A DNA stretch of 64,000 nucleotides from Synechococcus sp. CCY 0621 (GTDB lineage Bacteria; Cyanobacteriota; Cyanobacteriia; PCC-6307; Cyanobiaceae): NCBI RefSeq assembly GCF_019038465.1, contig NZ_JAFKRH010000025.1, positions 1 to 64,000 of the forward strand, written 5' to 3'. The notes under the pieces were generated by a model, which saw only the letters and a program-made list of their open reading frames with translations, searched no databases and was not told the origin of the DNA. Positions 42,866 to 52,612 of this stretch are shown piece by piece. A program made the translations under genes and the position numbers. Position 1 is the first letter of the stretch, and every line of letters starts with the position of its first letter.

Positions 42866-43875
42866 CAGCTGAGCAGCCTCTCCAGGATCGAGGCCACCGA
42901 CTGGACCGCTGCGCGGGCGGTGGCGTAGGCCATGCGCATCGGCCCCACCAGTGCCACCTGGCCGCGGCCGCCGTGGCCCGTGCGGTAGGTGGCCTGGACC
43001 ACCGAGCACTGGCCGAGGGCGGCGTGGGGGTGTTCTGTGCCGATCCAGATCGCGTCGCTGGCGATGGCGGCAGGGTCGCCGGTGAGCCCCAGCAGGGTGC
43101 GGGGGCCATGCTCCACCAGCTGCACCACCGGAAGGAGGGTGGAGCTGTGGCTGAATTCCGGCTGGGCCAGCAGACCCCCCAGGCCGGCCGCGACAACGGC
43201 GTCGAGCTCCTCGCTGCGGATGCGGCTGTGGCTGTCGAGGGCCTGGCGCAGCAGGCCGCCGCTGCGGCGCAGTTCTGCCGGCAGTCGCTCCCAGGGGATG
43301 CGCCCGTCGCCGTTGGCGCGGAGCTGTTGGTTGCTCCAGCGCTCCAGGATCGGCAGCTCCTCCTCCAGCCCGGCCCCAAGACGCAGATTCAGGCTGGTGC
43401 TGAAGTCCGGTCCCTGGACGAGGAACACCAGGAGGCGGTCGCCGCTGGGCACCAGCCGCACCGCCTGCAACAGAGGACTGGGGCGCTGGGGTCGGGTGAT
43501 CAGGCTGAGCAGGCCGGTGAGGTCGGCCAGGCGGCGGGCCAGGTGCAGCAGCAGATCATCCAGGGCGGCCCACTGCAGACTGATTCCGGCCAGCTCCCGA
43601 TCCAGCTGCAGGGCGGCGGCGCCCGGGGCCGGCAACAACTGATCGACGTAGAGGCGGTAGCCCCGCTGGCTGGGGATCCGGCCGGCGGAGGTGTGGGGCT
43701 GGGTCAGCAGGCCGCGTTGTTCCAGGGCCCCCATGGCCGTGCGCACGGTGGCGGGGCTGGCGGGCAGCCCGAAGCGACGCACCAGCGTGCTGCTGCCCAC
43801 GGGCTCGACGGTGTCCACGTAGTGCCGCACCGTGGCCCGGAGGACCTCCTGTTGTCGGCGCGGCAGCGTGTCCAA
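42865..43875 (-). CDS. hrcA: Heat-inducible transcription repressor HrcA
   Basis: A repressor of groE and dnaK operons that binds CIRCE elements. 336 residues: a winged-helix start, LPRRQQEVLRATVRHYVDT then VEPVGSSTLVRRFGLPASP and LTQPHTSAGRIPSQRGYRLY, and a GAF-like C-terminal domain with the GLGGLLAQPEFSHSS and LIGTEHPH-type regions (here WIGTEHPHAALGQCSVV). A CIRCE site was not found near this gene, consistent with control of genes elsewhere. The anbu gene is coupled at the 3' end. Confidence 0.95.
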   Translation of the reverse strand: MDTLPRRQQEVLRATVRHYVDTVEPVGSSTLVRRFGLPASPATVRTAMGALEQRGLLTQPHTSAGRIPSQRGYRLYVDQLLPAPGAAALQLDRELAGISLQWAALDDLLLHLARRLADLTGLLSLITRPQRPSPLLQAVRLVPSGDRLLVFLVQGPDFSTSLNLRLGAGLEEELPILERWSNQQLRANGDGRIPWERLPAELRRSGGLLRQALDSHSRIRSEELDAVVAAGLGGLLAQPEFSHSSTLLPVVQLVEHGPRTLLGLTGDPAAIASDAIWIGTEHPHAALGQCSVVQATYRTGHGGRGQVALVGPMRMAYATARAAVQSVASILERLLS

Positions 43876-43954
43876 GGACGGTGGGGAAACAGCAAAGAAA
43901 AGAGATCATTAATCCTAGGTATGCGGAGTGCCTCCCCAGGCCCGGCACGGGGGC

Positions 43955-44317
43955 TCAGTAACGGGGAACCTGGGGATCCACCTCCCGGCTCCAGGCGTCG
44001 ATGCCCCCCTTCAGGTTCCAGACCTCCCCAAAGCCCTGTTCCTGGATAAGCCAGCAGCCGAAGTCCCAGCTGCGGATGCCGGCATGGCAGAGCACCACCA
44101 ACGGCTCCTGCCGGTCGAGCATGGTCTCCAGTCGTGGCAGCCACTCCCGGTGGCGGCTCAGGGGCAGATGCAGCACCTCAAGCGGCAACCTGGCCAGGGC
44201 CAGTTCTCCGTCCTCGCGCACATCCACGATCCGGAGCGGCTCGCCGGCCTCGAGGCGCCGTTGCAGCTCCGCGGCGGTGAGCGTCCGGGGGGTCCCCGGG
44301 CGGGTCGTCTCGTCCAT
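43955..44317 (-). CDS. Rhodanese-like sulfurtransferase domain protein
   Basis: A single rhodanese domain of about 120 residues from ATG 44317. It reads LTAAELQRRLEAGEPLRIVDVRE at the start, then LVVLCHAGIRSWDFGCWLIQ with the active-site Cys in CHAGIRS, and VWNLKGGIDAWSREVDP. The domain carries sulfur as a cysteine persulfide. The specific role is unknown; relatives join thio-cofactor synthesis or redox signalling. It is on the hrcA/anbu strand, 79 bp upstream of hrcA, and divergent from the DUF3352 gene. Confidence 0.88.
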   Translation of the reverse strand: MDETTRPGTPRTLTAAELQRRLEAGEPLRIVDVREDGELALARLPLEVLHLPLSRHREWLPRLETMLDRQEPLVVLCHAGIRSWDFGCWLIQEQGFGEVWNLKGGIDAWSREVDPQVPRY

Positions 44318-44372
44318 GGCGGGCGTCGGAGGGGGGGGTGGCGTCAGGATGGTCCCATCCTGCTGAGTACGC

Positions 44373-45983
44373 ATGAAGGCCCGCCCATTCCTGGCGGTGC
44401 TGCTGGCCCTGGTGCTGGTGGTGTTCGGACTGGGGCTCGGTGGCTGGTGGCTGGTGTGGCAGCGCAGTGCCCTGCGGTTGCAGCGCCTGCCGCTCGTGGT
44501 GCCGCGTGCTGCCCAGTTCGTGCCTCGGGATGCTCCCCTCAGCTTCCATTTGTTCAGCGACGGCGACCAGCCCCTGGACTACGCCCGTGCCGTCGCCCCG
44601 CCCCGCCAGCGGCGCCAGGCGGCGGCCGCGGTCGGCCGGCTGCGCGACGGGGCCTTCGCCGCGGCGGGTCTTGACTACGAAGCGGAACTGCGCTCCTGGC
44701 TGGCGGCACCCGTGGGCCTGGCCCTGTTCGAGGCGGACGCCGGCGCCGCCGCAGGGGGCTCAAAGGGCGGCTGGCTGCTGGCCCTGGGCAGCCGCGATGA
44801 TGACGGCGCCCGCCAGTTTCTGCAGCGCTTCTGGCAGACCCGCAGCCTGGCGGGCACGGATCTCCAGATCAGCACCTACCGGGGTATGGGTCTGATCAGC
44901 GGCCGGGGGGCCCTGCTGGGCCGCACACCGATGCCGCTGGCCACGGCTCTGGTGGATGACGACCTTGTCCTGATCGCCTCGGGGCGGGGTGTGCTGGAGC
45001 AGGCGCTGGATGTGTCCCAGATCCCTGAGCTCAATCAGGCCGGCCAGGCGTCCTTCCAGGAGGGTCTGCGGCGACTCGGCACCGGCGCTGCCCTGCTCCA
45101 GGCTTCCCCCGGCGCCCTGGAGCGCTGGCTGGGGCTGCCGCTGCCCGCCCCTGCCGACCAGCGGCCCGGTGGGCTGCTGCTGGCCCTGCGACCCGACGGT
45201 CAAAGCCTGCGGCTGTCCGCCCTGCTCGGCCTGCCGGCGGAGATCGCCCTGCCGGAGATCGGCGCCGACGCAGGCCTGGGCCAGGCCCTGCTGGCCGCCC
45301 TGCAGCGTCCCGCCGCCAGCCTCGCCCTGGTGCAGGATCCCGCCACCCTGGCCACGATCCCGTTGCTGCAGCCGCTGCTTGAGCGCCTGGTGGGGGCGGC
45401 GGATGCCGCGGGTCCGGTGCCCGCGCTGGTCGTTGGTTCCGACGGGGGACCGCTGCTGGCCGCCGCCAGCGGCAATCGCTGGTTGCTGGGTACGGCGGCG
45501 GACCGGCCGGAGCCCTCGGTGCTGGAGGCGGCCCTGGCGGCCGATGGCCTGATCGCCGCCCCCCTCGAGGTCGACGGCCACCCGCTGCTGGCCTGGACCC
45601 GGCTGCAGGCCAGCCCGGGCCGCCGCGACGGCAGGTCGGAGCAGTTGCAGGCGCCCCTGCTGGGCTGGCGCTGGCAGCGGGGCGACCAGGCCTGGTGGGG
45701 GGAGTCGCTCGGCCAGCTGGAGAGTCTGGATGGGCCGCAAAAAGGGGGGGCTGGCCGTCTGCAGGGGCAGTTGGCGGCGCTTGCGGTTCCGGAGGCGTCC
45801 CTGCAATGGGCCCTGGATGGTCCGCGGGCCCGTGACCTGCTGGCGGCCTGGAGGCCCTGGCAACGCCTCACCGCCCTTGCCGGGGGGCCGCTCAGTGAGC
45901 CGATCAGCGGCCTGGCCCTGGCGCTGGAGGGAGAGCCCGGTCTCCTGGCGGTGGAAGCGCGCCTCGACTTCGGAGCCGCCTGA
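44373..45983 (+). CDS. DUF3352 membrane-anchored protein
   Basis: A 536-residue protein with one N-terminal hydrophobic anchor (residues 6-30) and a large Ala/Leu/Gly-rich soluble part (PLSFHLFSDGDQPLDYARAV near the start, then FLQRFWQTRSLAGTDLQ, ALVDDDLVLIASGRGVLEQAL and AELDVSQIPELNQAG-type blocks). This is the DUF3352 pattern of cyanobacteria. Function unknown; anchoring to the outer face of the inner membrane is likely. It is followed 3 bp later by sixA, so they are co-transcribed. Confidence 0.85.
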   Translation: MKARPFLAVLLALVLVVFGLGLGGWWLVWQRSALRLQRLPLVVPRAAQFVPRDAPLSFHLFSDGDQPLDYARAVAPPRQRRQAAAAVGRLRDGAFAAAGLDYEAELRSWLAAPVGLALFEADAGAAAGGSKGGWLLALGSRDDDGARQFLQRFWQTRSLAGTDLQISTYRGMGLISGRGALLGRTPMPLATALVDDDLVLIASGRGVLEQALDVSQIPELNQAGQASFQEGLRRLGTGAALLQASPGALERWLGLPLPAPADQRPGGLLLALRPDGQSLRLSALLGLPAEIALPEIGADAGLGQALLAALQRPAASLALVQDPATLATIPLLQPLLERLVGAADAAGPVPALVVGSDGGPLLAAASGNRWLLGTAADRPEPSVLEAALAADGLIAAPLEVDGHPLLAWTRLQASPGRRDGRSEQLQAPLLGWRWQRGDQAWWGESLGQLESLDGPQKGGAGRLQGQLAALAVPEASLQWALDGPRARDLLAAWRPWQRLTALAGGPLSEPISGLALALEGEPGLLAVEARLDFGAA

Positions 45984-45985
45984 CC

Positions 45986-46510
45986 ATGGCACCACCCGTC
46001 TGGGAGCTGCTCCTGCTGCGCCACGGCATCGCCGAGGAGCGCAGCCCTGCCAGGGTCGATGCCAGGCGGGAGCTCACCGCCGCTGGCCGCTCCCGCACCC
46101 AGGCGGTGCTGGAGCGGGCCGTCCAACTGGGTCTGCGGGCCGATCGCCTCTTCTCCAGTCCCCTGGCCCGGGCCTGGCAAACCGCCGAGATCGCCCGGAT
46201 GGTGGGCCTGGCCCCCGCCCTTGAGCTGGCCCAGATCCTGGAGCCCGGCGGGGATCCCCTGCCCCTGCTGCCGGCCTGGTTCAGCCAGGGCGATGAAGCG
46301 CCATCCTGCCGGCTGCTTCTGGTGGGCCATGAGCCGGATCTGGGGCTGCTGGCGTCCCGCCTGCTCGGGGCGCCCCCCGGTGCCATCGCCTTGCGCAAGG
46401 CGGGTCTGGCCCTGCTGCGCCTCCCCGTGGTGGAAGCCGGCGGTTCGCTGGCCGGCACGGCCCGCCTGGAGTGGTTGGTCCGCCCCGGGCTCTGGCTGCC
46501 CCGCCCCTGA
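45986..46510 (+). CDS. sixA: SixA-type phosphohistidine phosphatase
   Basis: A histidine-phosphatase (phosphoglycerate mutase) fold protein of 174 residues. The start LLLLRHGIAEERSPARVDARRELTAAGRSRT gives the RHG motif; RADRLFSSPLARAWQTAEI and LLVGHEPDLGLLASRLL (second catalytic His) fit SixA. The role is dephosphorylation of histidine-phosphorylated proteins. It begins 3 bp after DUF3352 and ends 69 bp before gltA. Confidence 0.9.
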   Translation: MAPPVWELLLLRHGIAEERSPARVDARRELTAAGRSRTQAVLERAVQLGLRADRLFSSPLARAWQTAEIARMVGLAPALELAQILEPGGDPLPLLPAWFSQGDEAPSCRLLLVGHEPDLGLLASRLLGAPPGAIALRKAGLALLRLPVVEAGGSLAGTARLEWLVRPGLWLPRP

Positions 46511-46578
46511 GCCGGCAGCGGGCGCTACGCCAGGTGCCGGTTCCTGCGCCTAAGTTCATCCCATCCACAGGAAGCGGC

Positions 46579-47790
46579 ATGGCGGCGGCGAGCACCCCAG
46601 AGGCGAGCGACCCTCAGGGCACCCCTCCCTTGCCGTCGGCGCCGGCACCCCCCACCTTCCGCCCCGGGCTCGAGGGGGTGCCGGCCACCCAGTCCGCCAT
46701 CTGCGACATCGAGGGGCAACGGGGACTGCTCACCTACCGGGGCTACCCGATCGAGCAGCTCGCCAGCCACAGCAGCTTCCTCGAAACCGCCTATCTGCTG
46801 ATCTGGGGCGAGTTGCCGACGATCTTCCAGCTGCGTGAATTCGAGCAGGAGGTGCAGATGCACCGGCGGCTCAGCTTCCGCATCCGCGACATGATGAAGT
46901 GCTTTCCGGCCACCGGCCATCCGATGGATGCCCTGCAGGCCAGTGCGGCGTCCCTGGGGCTCTTCTATTCACGGCGTGCTCTGTACGACCCCCAGTACAT
47001 CGTCGATGCGGTGGTGCGGCTGATTGCCAAGATCCCCACGATGGTGGCGGCGTTCCAGCTGATCCGGAAGGGGCAGGATCCGATCCAGCCCCGGGACGAC
47101 CTGGCCTATTCGGCCAACTTTCTCTACATGCTCACGGAGCGGGAGCCCGATCCCCTGGCGGCGCGGATCTTCGATGCCTGCCTGATCCTGCACGCCGAGC
47201 ACAGCCTCAACGCCAGCACCTTCAGTGCCCGGGTCACCGCCAGTACTCTCACCGACCCCTACGCCGTGGTCGCCTCTGCCGTGGGCACCCTGGCCGGTCC
47301 CCTGCATGGCGGCGCCAACGAGGACGTGCTCGACATGCTCGACCAGATCGGCAGCATCGACCAGGTGGAGCCCTGGCTCGACCGGGCCATCGCCCAGAAG
47401 CAGAAGATCATGGGCTTCGGCCATCGCGAGTACCGCGTCAAAGACCCCCGGGCCGTGATCCTGCAGGGCCTGGCCGAGGAGCTCTTCCAGCGCTTTGGCC
47501 ACGACGCCATGTACGACGTGGCCCTCAAGCTCGAGGAGGTTGCGGAGCGGCGGCTCGGGCCGAAGGGCATCTTCCCCAACGTCGACTTCTATTCCGGGCT
47601 GGTTTACCGAAAGCTCGGTATTCCCCGCGACCTGTTCACCCCCATCTTTGCCATCGCCCGTACGGCAGGATGGCTGGCCCACTGGAAGGAACAACTGGGT
47701 GCCAACCGCATCTACCGTCCCTCGCAGATCTACACCGGTCCCGTTGAACGGGGCTGGTTGCCCCTGGAAAGCCGTCCGGTTCCTGGCTGA
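46579..47790 (+). CDS. gltA: Citrate synthase
   Basis: Condenses acetyl-CoA and oxaloacetate in the open TCA cycle of cyanobacteria. From ATG 46579 it has 403 residues. Motifs: FRPGLEGVPATQSAICDIEG, GLLTYRGYPIEQLA, ILHAEHSLNASTFSARV, GPLHGGANEDVLDML with the active-site His, MGFGHREYRVKDPRA (second active-site His), and FYSGLVYRKLGIPRDLFTPIFAI near the catalytic Asp. The first 30 residues are a Pro-rich, variable extension. A further ATG-frame at 46471 is not used here. Confidence 0.95.
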   Translation: MAAASTPEASDPQGTPPLPSAPAPPTFRPGLEGVPATQSAICDIEGQRGLLTYRGYPIEQLASHSSFLETAYLLIWGELPTIFQLREFEQEVQMHRRLSFRIRDMMKCFPATGHPMDALQASAASLGLFYSRRALYDPQYIVDAVVRLIAKIPTMVAAFQLIRKGQDPIQPRDDLAYSANFLYMLTEREPDPLAARIFDACLILHAEHSLNASTFSARVTASTLTDPYAVVASAVGTLAGPLHGGANEDVLDMLDQIGSIDQVEPWLDRAIAQKQKIMGFGHREYRVKDPRAVILQGLAEELFQRFGHDAMYDVALKLEEVAERRLGPKGIFPNVDFYSGLVYRKLGIPRDLFTPIFAIARTAGWLAHWKEQLGANRIYRPSQIYTGPVERGWLPLESRPVPG

Positions 47791-47829
47791 CCCCGTTTCC
47801 ACCTAGGTTCCCCCCACCGGAGTTCTCTG

Positions 47830-48981
47830 ATGCTGTCCACTGGCCTGCTGGGTGCCGCCGTCGCTCCCCCTGGTCTCGATCTCCAGTCGAGCTTCATCGA
47901 CCTGGCCCAGGCCATGGGCCTCACCGCCGGTGCCGCCCGCCTGCTCTGGTTGCCGCTGCCGATGGTGCTGGTGCTGGTGGGGGCCGTGGTCGGCGTCCTT
48001 GTGAGTGTCTGGCTGGAGCGGAAGATCTCCGCGGCGGTGCAGCAGCGCATCGGGCCCGAATATGCCGGCGCCCTGGGCGTGCTTCAGCCCCTGGCCGACG
48101 GCCTCAAGCTGGTGTTCAAGGAGGACATCATCCCCGCCAGAGCCGACTCCGTGCTCTTCAGCCTCGGCCCGGTGCTGGTGGTGGTGCCGGTGATCCTGTC
48201 CTGGCTGGTGGTGCCGTTCGGCCAGAACCTGCTGATCAGCAACGTGGGGGTGGGCATCTTCCTGTGGATCGCCCTGAGCAGCATCCAGCCGATCGGCCTG
48301 CTGATGAGCGGCTACTCCAGCAACAACAAGTACTCCCTGCTCGGGGGCCTGCGGGCGGCGGCCCAGTCGATCAGCTACGAGATCCCCCTGGCCCTGGCGG
48401 TGCTGGCCGTGGTGATGATGAGCAACTCCCTCAGCACTGTCGACATCGTTGCCCAGCAGACCGGAGCTGGCATCCTGAGCTGGAACATCTGGCGCCAGCC
48501 TGTCGGCTTCGTGATCTTCTGGATCTGCGCCCTGGCGGAGTGCGAGCGCCTTCCCTTCGACCTGCCGGAGGCCGAGGAGGAACTGGTGGCCGGCTACCAG
48601 ACGGAGTACTCCGGTATGAAGTTCGCCCTGTTCTATCTGGGCAGCTACATCAACCTGGTGCTGTCGGCCCTGCTGGTGTCAGTGCTCTACCTGGGCGGCT
48701 GGAGCTTCCCTGTGCCCGTCGAGTGGATCACCGGCTGGCTCGGGGTCTCCCCCGATGCCCCCCTGGTCCAGGTGATCACCGGTTCGATCGGCATCGTCAG
48801 CACGATCCTGAAGGCCTACCTGCTGGTGTTCTTCGCGATCCTGCTGCGCTGGACCACCCCACGGGTGCGGATCGACCAACTGCTCGATCTGGGCTGGAAG
48901 TTCCTGCTGCCGATCGCCCTGGTCAACCTCCTGGTCACCGCCGGCCTCAAGCTGGCCTTCCCCGTCGCCTTCGGCGGCTGA
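47830..48981 (+). CDS. ndhA: NAD(P)H-quinone oxidoreductase subunit A/1 (NdhA)
   Basis: The membrane subunit of NDH-1 next to the Q-channel. 383 residues with about eight transmembrane helices: [104 protein letters not shown] and [12 protein letters not shown] are all strongly conserved. It heads the ndhA-I-G-E operon, with about 79 bp before ndhI. The N-terminal 30 residues are less conserved. Confidence 0.98.
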   Translation: MLSTGLLGAAVAPPGLDLQSSFIDLAQAMGLTAGAARLLWLPLPMVLVLVGAVVGVLVSVWLERKISAAVQQRIGPEYAGALGVLQPLADGLKLVFKEDIIPARADSVLFSLGPVLVVVPVILSWLVVPFGQNLLISNVGVGIFLWIALSSIQPIGLLMSGYSSNNKYSLLGGLRAAAQSISYEIPLALAVLAVVMMSNSLSTVDIVAQQTGAGILSWNIWRQPVGFVIFWICALAECERLPFDLPEAEEELVAGYQTEYSGMKFALFYLGSYINLVLSALLVSVLYLGGWSFPVPVEWITGWLGVSPDAPLVQVITGSIGIVSTILKAYLLVFFAILLRWTTPRVRIDQLLDLGWKFLLPIALVNLLVTAGLKLAFPVAFGG

Positions 48982-49060
48982 TCCGGTCGCGCCGATACCA
49001 ACGGCGCTGCGCCCCTAGGGCCATCATGGTCCCCATCCCGTAACCCCCTCGCCCCCAGCC

Positions 49061-49693
49061 ATGTTCGGGTTTCTCAAACAAGTCGGTGACTACACCCGGG
49101 AGGCGGTGAGCGCGGCCCAGACCATGACCCAGGGTCTGGCGGTCACCTTCGACCACCTGCGCCGGCGCCCGATCACGGTGCAGTACCCCTACGAGAAGTT
49201 GATCCCCTCCGAGCGTTACCGGGGCCGGATCCACTACGAACTCGACAAGTGCATCTCCTGCGAGGTGTGTGTGCGGGTGTGCCCCATCAACCTGCCGGTG
49301 GTGGATTGGGTGATGAACAAGGCCACCAAGAAGAAGGAGCTGCGCAACTACTCGATCGATTTCGGGGTGTGCATCTTCTGCGGCAACTGTGTGGAGTACT
49401 GCCCCACCAACTGCCTCTCCATGACCGAGGAGTACGAGCTGGCGGCCTTTGACCGCCACAGCCTCAACTACGACAACGTCGCCCTTGGCCGCCTGCCCAC
49501 CAGCGTCACTTCCGATCCGGCGGTGTTTGCCCTGCGGGAGCTGGCCTACCTTCCCAAGGGCGCCCTGGACCCCCATGGGGTGCCCGCCAGCGAGCCCCGT
49601 GCGGGCCAGCTGCCTTCCCAGGTGCTGGAATCCCTCCAGAAGGAGCCAGCCCCCAGCGGCGGCGCCCCTTCCGACAGCACCGGAGAGTCCTGA
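49061..49693 (+). CDS. ndhI: NAD(P)H-quinone oxidoreductase subunit I
   Basis: The ferredoxin-like peripheral-arm subunit carrying two 4Fe-4S clusters. 210 residues. The cluster motifs are [16 protein letters not shown] and [15 protein letters not shown], which gives the eight cysteines. N-terminal [19 protein letters not shown]-type sequence and [21 protein letters not shown] before the first motif fit cyanobacterial NdhI. The C-terminal 50 residues are Pro/Ala/Ser-rich and disordered. The stop shares one base with the ndhG start. Confidence 0.98.
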   Translation: MFGFLKQVGDYTREAVSAAQTMTQGLAVTFDHLRRRPITVQYPYEKLIPSERYRGRIHYELDKCISCEVCVRVCPINLPVVDWVMNKATKKKELRNYSIDFGVCIFCGNCVEYCPTNCLSMTEEYELAAFDRHSLNYDNVALGRLPTSVTSDPAVFALRELAYLPKGALDPHGVPASEPRAGQLPSQVLESLQKEPAPSGGAPSDSTGES

Positions 49694-50319
49694 TGTCGAT
49701 CGCCTCCACCACCCAGCAGATCTGCTTCCTCGTGCTCTCGGCCACCACCGTGGTCGGCTCGCTCGGCGTGGTCCTGCTGCCCAACATCGTCTACTCCGCC
49801 TTCCTGCTGGGCGGTGTCTTTCTTTCGGTTGCCGGGCTGTATCTGCTGCTCAACGCCAGCTTCGTCGCGGCGGCCCAGATCCTCGTCTATGTGGGCGCGG
49901 TCAATGTGCTGATCCTGTTCGCGATCATGCTCGTCAACAAGCAGGAAACCCTCGCCGCGATCCCTGGGCTGCTGGTGCGTCGGCTTCTTTCGGGGGCCGT
50001 CTGCGCCGGCCTTTTCGCCCTGCTGCTGCGGGTGGCCTTCACCACCACCTGGGCGCTGCCGGGCCCGACGCCCGTCGGCGAAGAGGCCACCATTCGCATT
50101 GGCGAGCACCTGTTCACCGATTACCTGCTGCCGTTTGAGCTGGCCTCGGTGCTGCTGCTGATGGCGATGATCGGGGCCATCGTGCTGGCTCGCCGCGACG
50201 TCTTCAGCACCGACGTGATCACCGGTGAGCCGGCCGATCAGGGACTGATCGAAAAGGACCGCACGCCCCTGCTGATCGAGAAATCCGCCCCCGCGCCCAC
50301 CCTCCTTTCCAAGCCATGA
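49693..50319 (+). CDS. ndhG: NAD(P)H-quinone oxidoreductase subunit 6 (NdhG)
   Basis: Membrane subunit of NDH-1 with five transmembrane helices. 208 residues. The stretch [24 protein letters not shown] followed by [21 protein letters not shown] is diagnostic for NdhG/NuoJ. The C-terminal part ([21 protein letters not shown]) precedes the last helix with IVLARRDVF. Start overlaps the ndhI stop; the end overlaps ndhE (ATGA). Confidence 0.97.
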   Translation: MSIASTTQQICFLVLSATTVVGSLGVVLLPNIVYSAFLLGGVFLSVAGLYLLLNASFVAAAQILVYVGAVNVLILFAIMLVNKQETLAAIPGLLVRRLLSGAVCAGLFALLLRVAFTTTWALPGPTPVGEEATIRIGEHLFTDYLLPFELASVLLLMAMIGAIVLARRDVFSTDVITGEPADQGLIEKDRTPLLIEKSAPAPTLLSKP

Positions 50320-50645
50320 GCACCGACCTCGCCTCTCCGATTCCGCTCGAGGCCTTTCTCTCGGTCGCGGCCATGTTGTTCTGCGTCGGCGTCTGGGGGT
50401 TGATCAACAGCCGCAACGCCGTGCGGGTGCTGATGAGCATCGAGTTGATGCTGAACGCCGTCAACATCAACCTGATGGCCTTCTCCAACTACCTCGATGG
50501 CCAGCTGATCCGCGGCCAGGTGTTCGCTATCTTCGTGATCACCGTGGCGGCAGCTGAAGCGGCCGTCGGCCTGGCCATCCTGCTGTCGCTCTATCGCAAC
50601 AGGGAAACAGTGGACATGGAGCGGTTCAACCTGCTGCGCTGGTAG
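50316..50645 (+). CDS. ndhE: NAD(P)H-quinone oxidoreductase subunit 4L (NdhE)
   Basis: A small NDH-1 membrane subunit of 109 residues with three transmembrane helices. [20 protein letters not shown] starts the protein; [33 protein letters not shown], and [21 protein letters not shown] contain the conserved glutamates (IELMLN and AAEAAVG) of NuoK/NdhE. The C-terminus ends [17 protein letters not shown]. Start overlaps the ndhG stop; it closes the ndhA-I-G-E group. Confidence 0.98.
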   Translation: MSTDLASPIPLEAFLSVAAMLFCVGVWGLINSRNAVRVLMSIELMLNAVNINLMAFSNYLDGQLIRGQVFAIFVITVAAAEAAVGLAILLSLYRNRETVDMERFNLLRW

Positions 50646-50672
50646 CCGTGCACGTCTCATGCCATCCGGCCC

Positions 50673-51662
50673 ATGCAGCTTGAGCGGGTCTGGCTGATCC
50701 TTCGCAAGGGCAGTCAGGCGGCCCAGCGACAGGCCCGACGCTGTGCCCAGGACCTGCGCTCCCAGGGTGTCATCGTCACCACCGCCGTCAGCGGCCTGGG
50801 CTTGAATCCCTTCCCTGGCCTGCTGGCCACCGAGAGCGATCTTCCCGACCTGGCCATTGTCCTCGGTGGCGATGGCACGGTCCTGGCGGCGGCTCGCCAC
50901 CTGGCCAGCTTTGCTGTGCCGGTGCTCAGCTTCAACGTCGGCGGTCACCTGGGCTTCCTCACCCATGAACGGCGCCTGCTGCGGTTGCGGGGCGAGGCCA
51001 ACGGGGAAGCCGGCAGCCACGACCCCGACGACACCCTCTGGCAACGCCTGCGGGACGACCGCTTCGCGATCGAGAAGCGCATGATGCTGGAAGCCCGGAT
51101 CGATCGTGGCGACGGTGTGCCCCTGGAGGGAGACGTCCCCGCAGACGGCGAGCTGAACGGGGTCGGCGATGGACCCCATGGCGCCCTCAACGATTTCTAC
51201 TTCCGTCCGTACCTCGATGAGCTTTCTCCCACCTGCATGTTGGAGCTGGAGATCGACGGGGAGGTGGTGGACCAGTACCGGGGCGACGGCCTGATCATCG
51301 CCACCCCCACGGGCTCCACCGGCTACGCGATGGCCGCCGGTGGACCGATCCTGCATCCGGGCATTGAAGCGATCGTGGTCACACCGATCTGCCCGATGAG
51401 TCTCTCCAGCCGGGCGGTGGTGGTCCCTCCCGGTTCGCGGCTGTCGGTCTGGCCCCTGGGGGAGACCAGCCGTCGGGTCAAGCTCTGGAAGGACGGAGCC
51501 CATGCCACCGTGCTCGAACCGGGCGATCGCTGCGTCCTGCAGCGGGGGCGCCACCCCGTGCTGATGCTCCAGTTGGAGCAGAGCCCCTCGTACTACAGCA
51601 CCCTCACCCACAAGCTCCACTGGGCCGGCAGCCTCACCGCTGGTGAACCGTCCCGCAACTGA
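50673..51662 (+). CDS. nadK: NAD kinase
   Basis: Phosphorylates NAD to NADP, an input for the photosynthetic NADP pool. 329 residues. The NAD-kinase glycine motif [19 protein letters not shown] (with GGDG), [18 protein letters not shown], the NE/D region [20 protein letters not shown]-like block, [21 protein letters not shown] (kinase signature), and [16 protein letters not shown] are present. There is a small insertion ([13 protein letters not shown]). It follows ndhE 27 bp away, an arrangement common in cyanobacteria. Confidence 0.96.
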   Translation: MQLERVWLILRKGSQAAQRQARRCAQDLRSQGVIVTTAVSGLGLNPFPGLLATESDLPDLAIVLGGDGTVLAAARHLASFAVPVLSFNVGGHLGFLTHERRLLRLRGEANGEAGSHDPDDTLWQRLRDDRFAIEKRMMLEARIDRGDGVPLEGDVPADGELNGVGDGPHGALNDFYFRPYLDELSPTCMLELEIDGEVVDQYRGDGLIIATPTGSTGYAMAAGGPILHPGIEAIVVTPICPMSLSSRAVVVPPGSRLSVWPLGETSRRVKLWKDGAHATVLEPGDRCVLQRGRHPVLMLQLEQSPSYYSTLTHKLHWAGSLTAGEPSRN

Positions 51663-51694
51663 ACAGCTCCGCTCCGCCCTGCCACCCCCTCCCC

Positions 51695-52249
51695 ATGGCC
51701 CTGGAAATCGAGCGTCGCTTCCTCGTCAGCGGCGACCAATGGCGCTCCCATGCCCACCGGGCCAGGGCCATCCGCCAGGCTTATCTCTCAACCGGTAACG
51801 GGGAGCTCACCCTGCGGGTGCGGCTGGCCAGGGCCCCTGATGGTGCCATGGAGGCGTTTCTCACCCTCAAGCTGCCGGCCGCCGACGCGGTGGCGGCGTC
51901 AGCCTCCGCCGGTCAGGCCCTGACACGGCAGGAGTACGAGTACCCGATTCCGGCCATCGATGCTGAGGCCCTGTTGGAGCAATCCGTCCATCAGGTGAGC
52001 AAGACGCGGTACGGCCTGGATCTGCCCGGTGGCGACTGGGTGCTGGATGTGTTCGAGGCCGACAATGCCCCCCTGGTGGTGGCGGAGGTGGAACTGGAGC
52101 GGGCCGATCAGGCGGTGGCCGTTCCCGCCTGGTGCTCCAGGGAGATCACGGGGCGCCGCGACCTCAGCAATGCGGCCCTGGCGCACCGTCCGCTGGTGGC
52201 GTGGCCGGTGGCCGAACGGGAGTCTCTCCTGCTGCCCCGCAGTGGCTGA
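51695..52249 (+). CDS. CYTH-domain (triphosphate-binding) protein
   Basis: A 184-residue CYTH-fold protein. EIERRFLVSGDQWRS gives the EIERKFLV-type start, with the two Glu positions for metal. Other CYTH blocks are RAIRQAYLSTGNGELTLRVRL, AFLTLKLPA, and VDVFEADNAPLVVAEVELE-like sequence near the end. The fold binds triphosphates and metal; most bacterial members are inorganic triphosphatases, some are adenylate cyclases. It is 32 bp after nadK, perhaps in the same transcript, and convergent with the PedR-like gene. Confidence 0.88.
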   Translation: MALEIERRFLVSGDQWRSHAHRARAIRQAYLSTGNGELTLRVRLARAPDGAMEAFLTLKLPAADAVAASASAGQALTRQEYEYPIPAIDAEALLEQSVHQVSKTRYGLDLPGGDWVLDVFEADNAPLVVAEVELERADQAVAVPAWCSREITGRRDLSNAALAHRPLVAWPVAERESLLLPRSG

Positions 52250-52251
52250 GC

Positions 52252-52569
52252 TCAGCTGGGCCTGGAAGGATCGACATGGGGCAGGGCGCAGCAGTTGAAG
52301 CCGTCGCGGCAGATCTTGCCGTGGTCCATGGCCCAGTTCAGCAGGGCCACCCGGTTCTTGGCGCCGGTCTTGGTGAAGATGTTGCTGACGTGGTTGTCGA
52401 CGGTGCGCTTGCTGATGGTCAGCTGGCCAGCGATCTCCAGGTTGGTGAGGCCCGTGGCCACCAGCTCGATGATCTCGAGTTCCCTCTCTGATAACTCGCT
52501 GCGTAGATGAACCATGGGCCGCTCCGGGGACGGGGGCATCGATGGTGCCGGGGGCTTGCGCTCAGCCAT
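52252..52569 (-). CDS. Small LuxR-type regulator, PedR-like
   Basis: About 105 residues from ATG 52569. A short variable N-terminus is followed by a LuxR HTH domain: LSERELEIIELVATGLTNLE, IAGQLTISKRTVDNHVSNIF, TKTGAKNRVALLNWAM. After it come ICRDGFNCC and a Pro/Arg tail. Stand-alone LuxR proteins with cysteines near the end in cyanobacteria include PedR, a redox-responsive regulator linked to photosynthetic electron transport. Two adjacent cysteines here (DGFNCC) fit that picture, but the assignment is by likeness. Divergent from metF. Confidence 0.75.
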   Translation of the reverse strand: MAERKPPAPSMPPSPERPMVHLRSELSERELEIIELVATGLTNLEIAGQLTISKRTVDNHVSNIFTKTGAKNRVALLNWAMDHGKICRDGFNCCALPHVDPSRPS

Positions 52570-52612
52570 CGGCTCCTCGGCGGTTGATATCACTCTAGGC
52601 AGCGGCTGATCC

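Noticed and set aside
43926-43931. GAGTGC near hrcA as a possible CIRCE half-site
   Set aside because: The second half at the 9-base spacing does not match TTAGCACTC, so this is not a CIRCE element.
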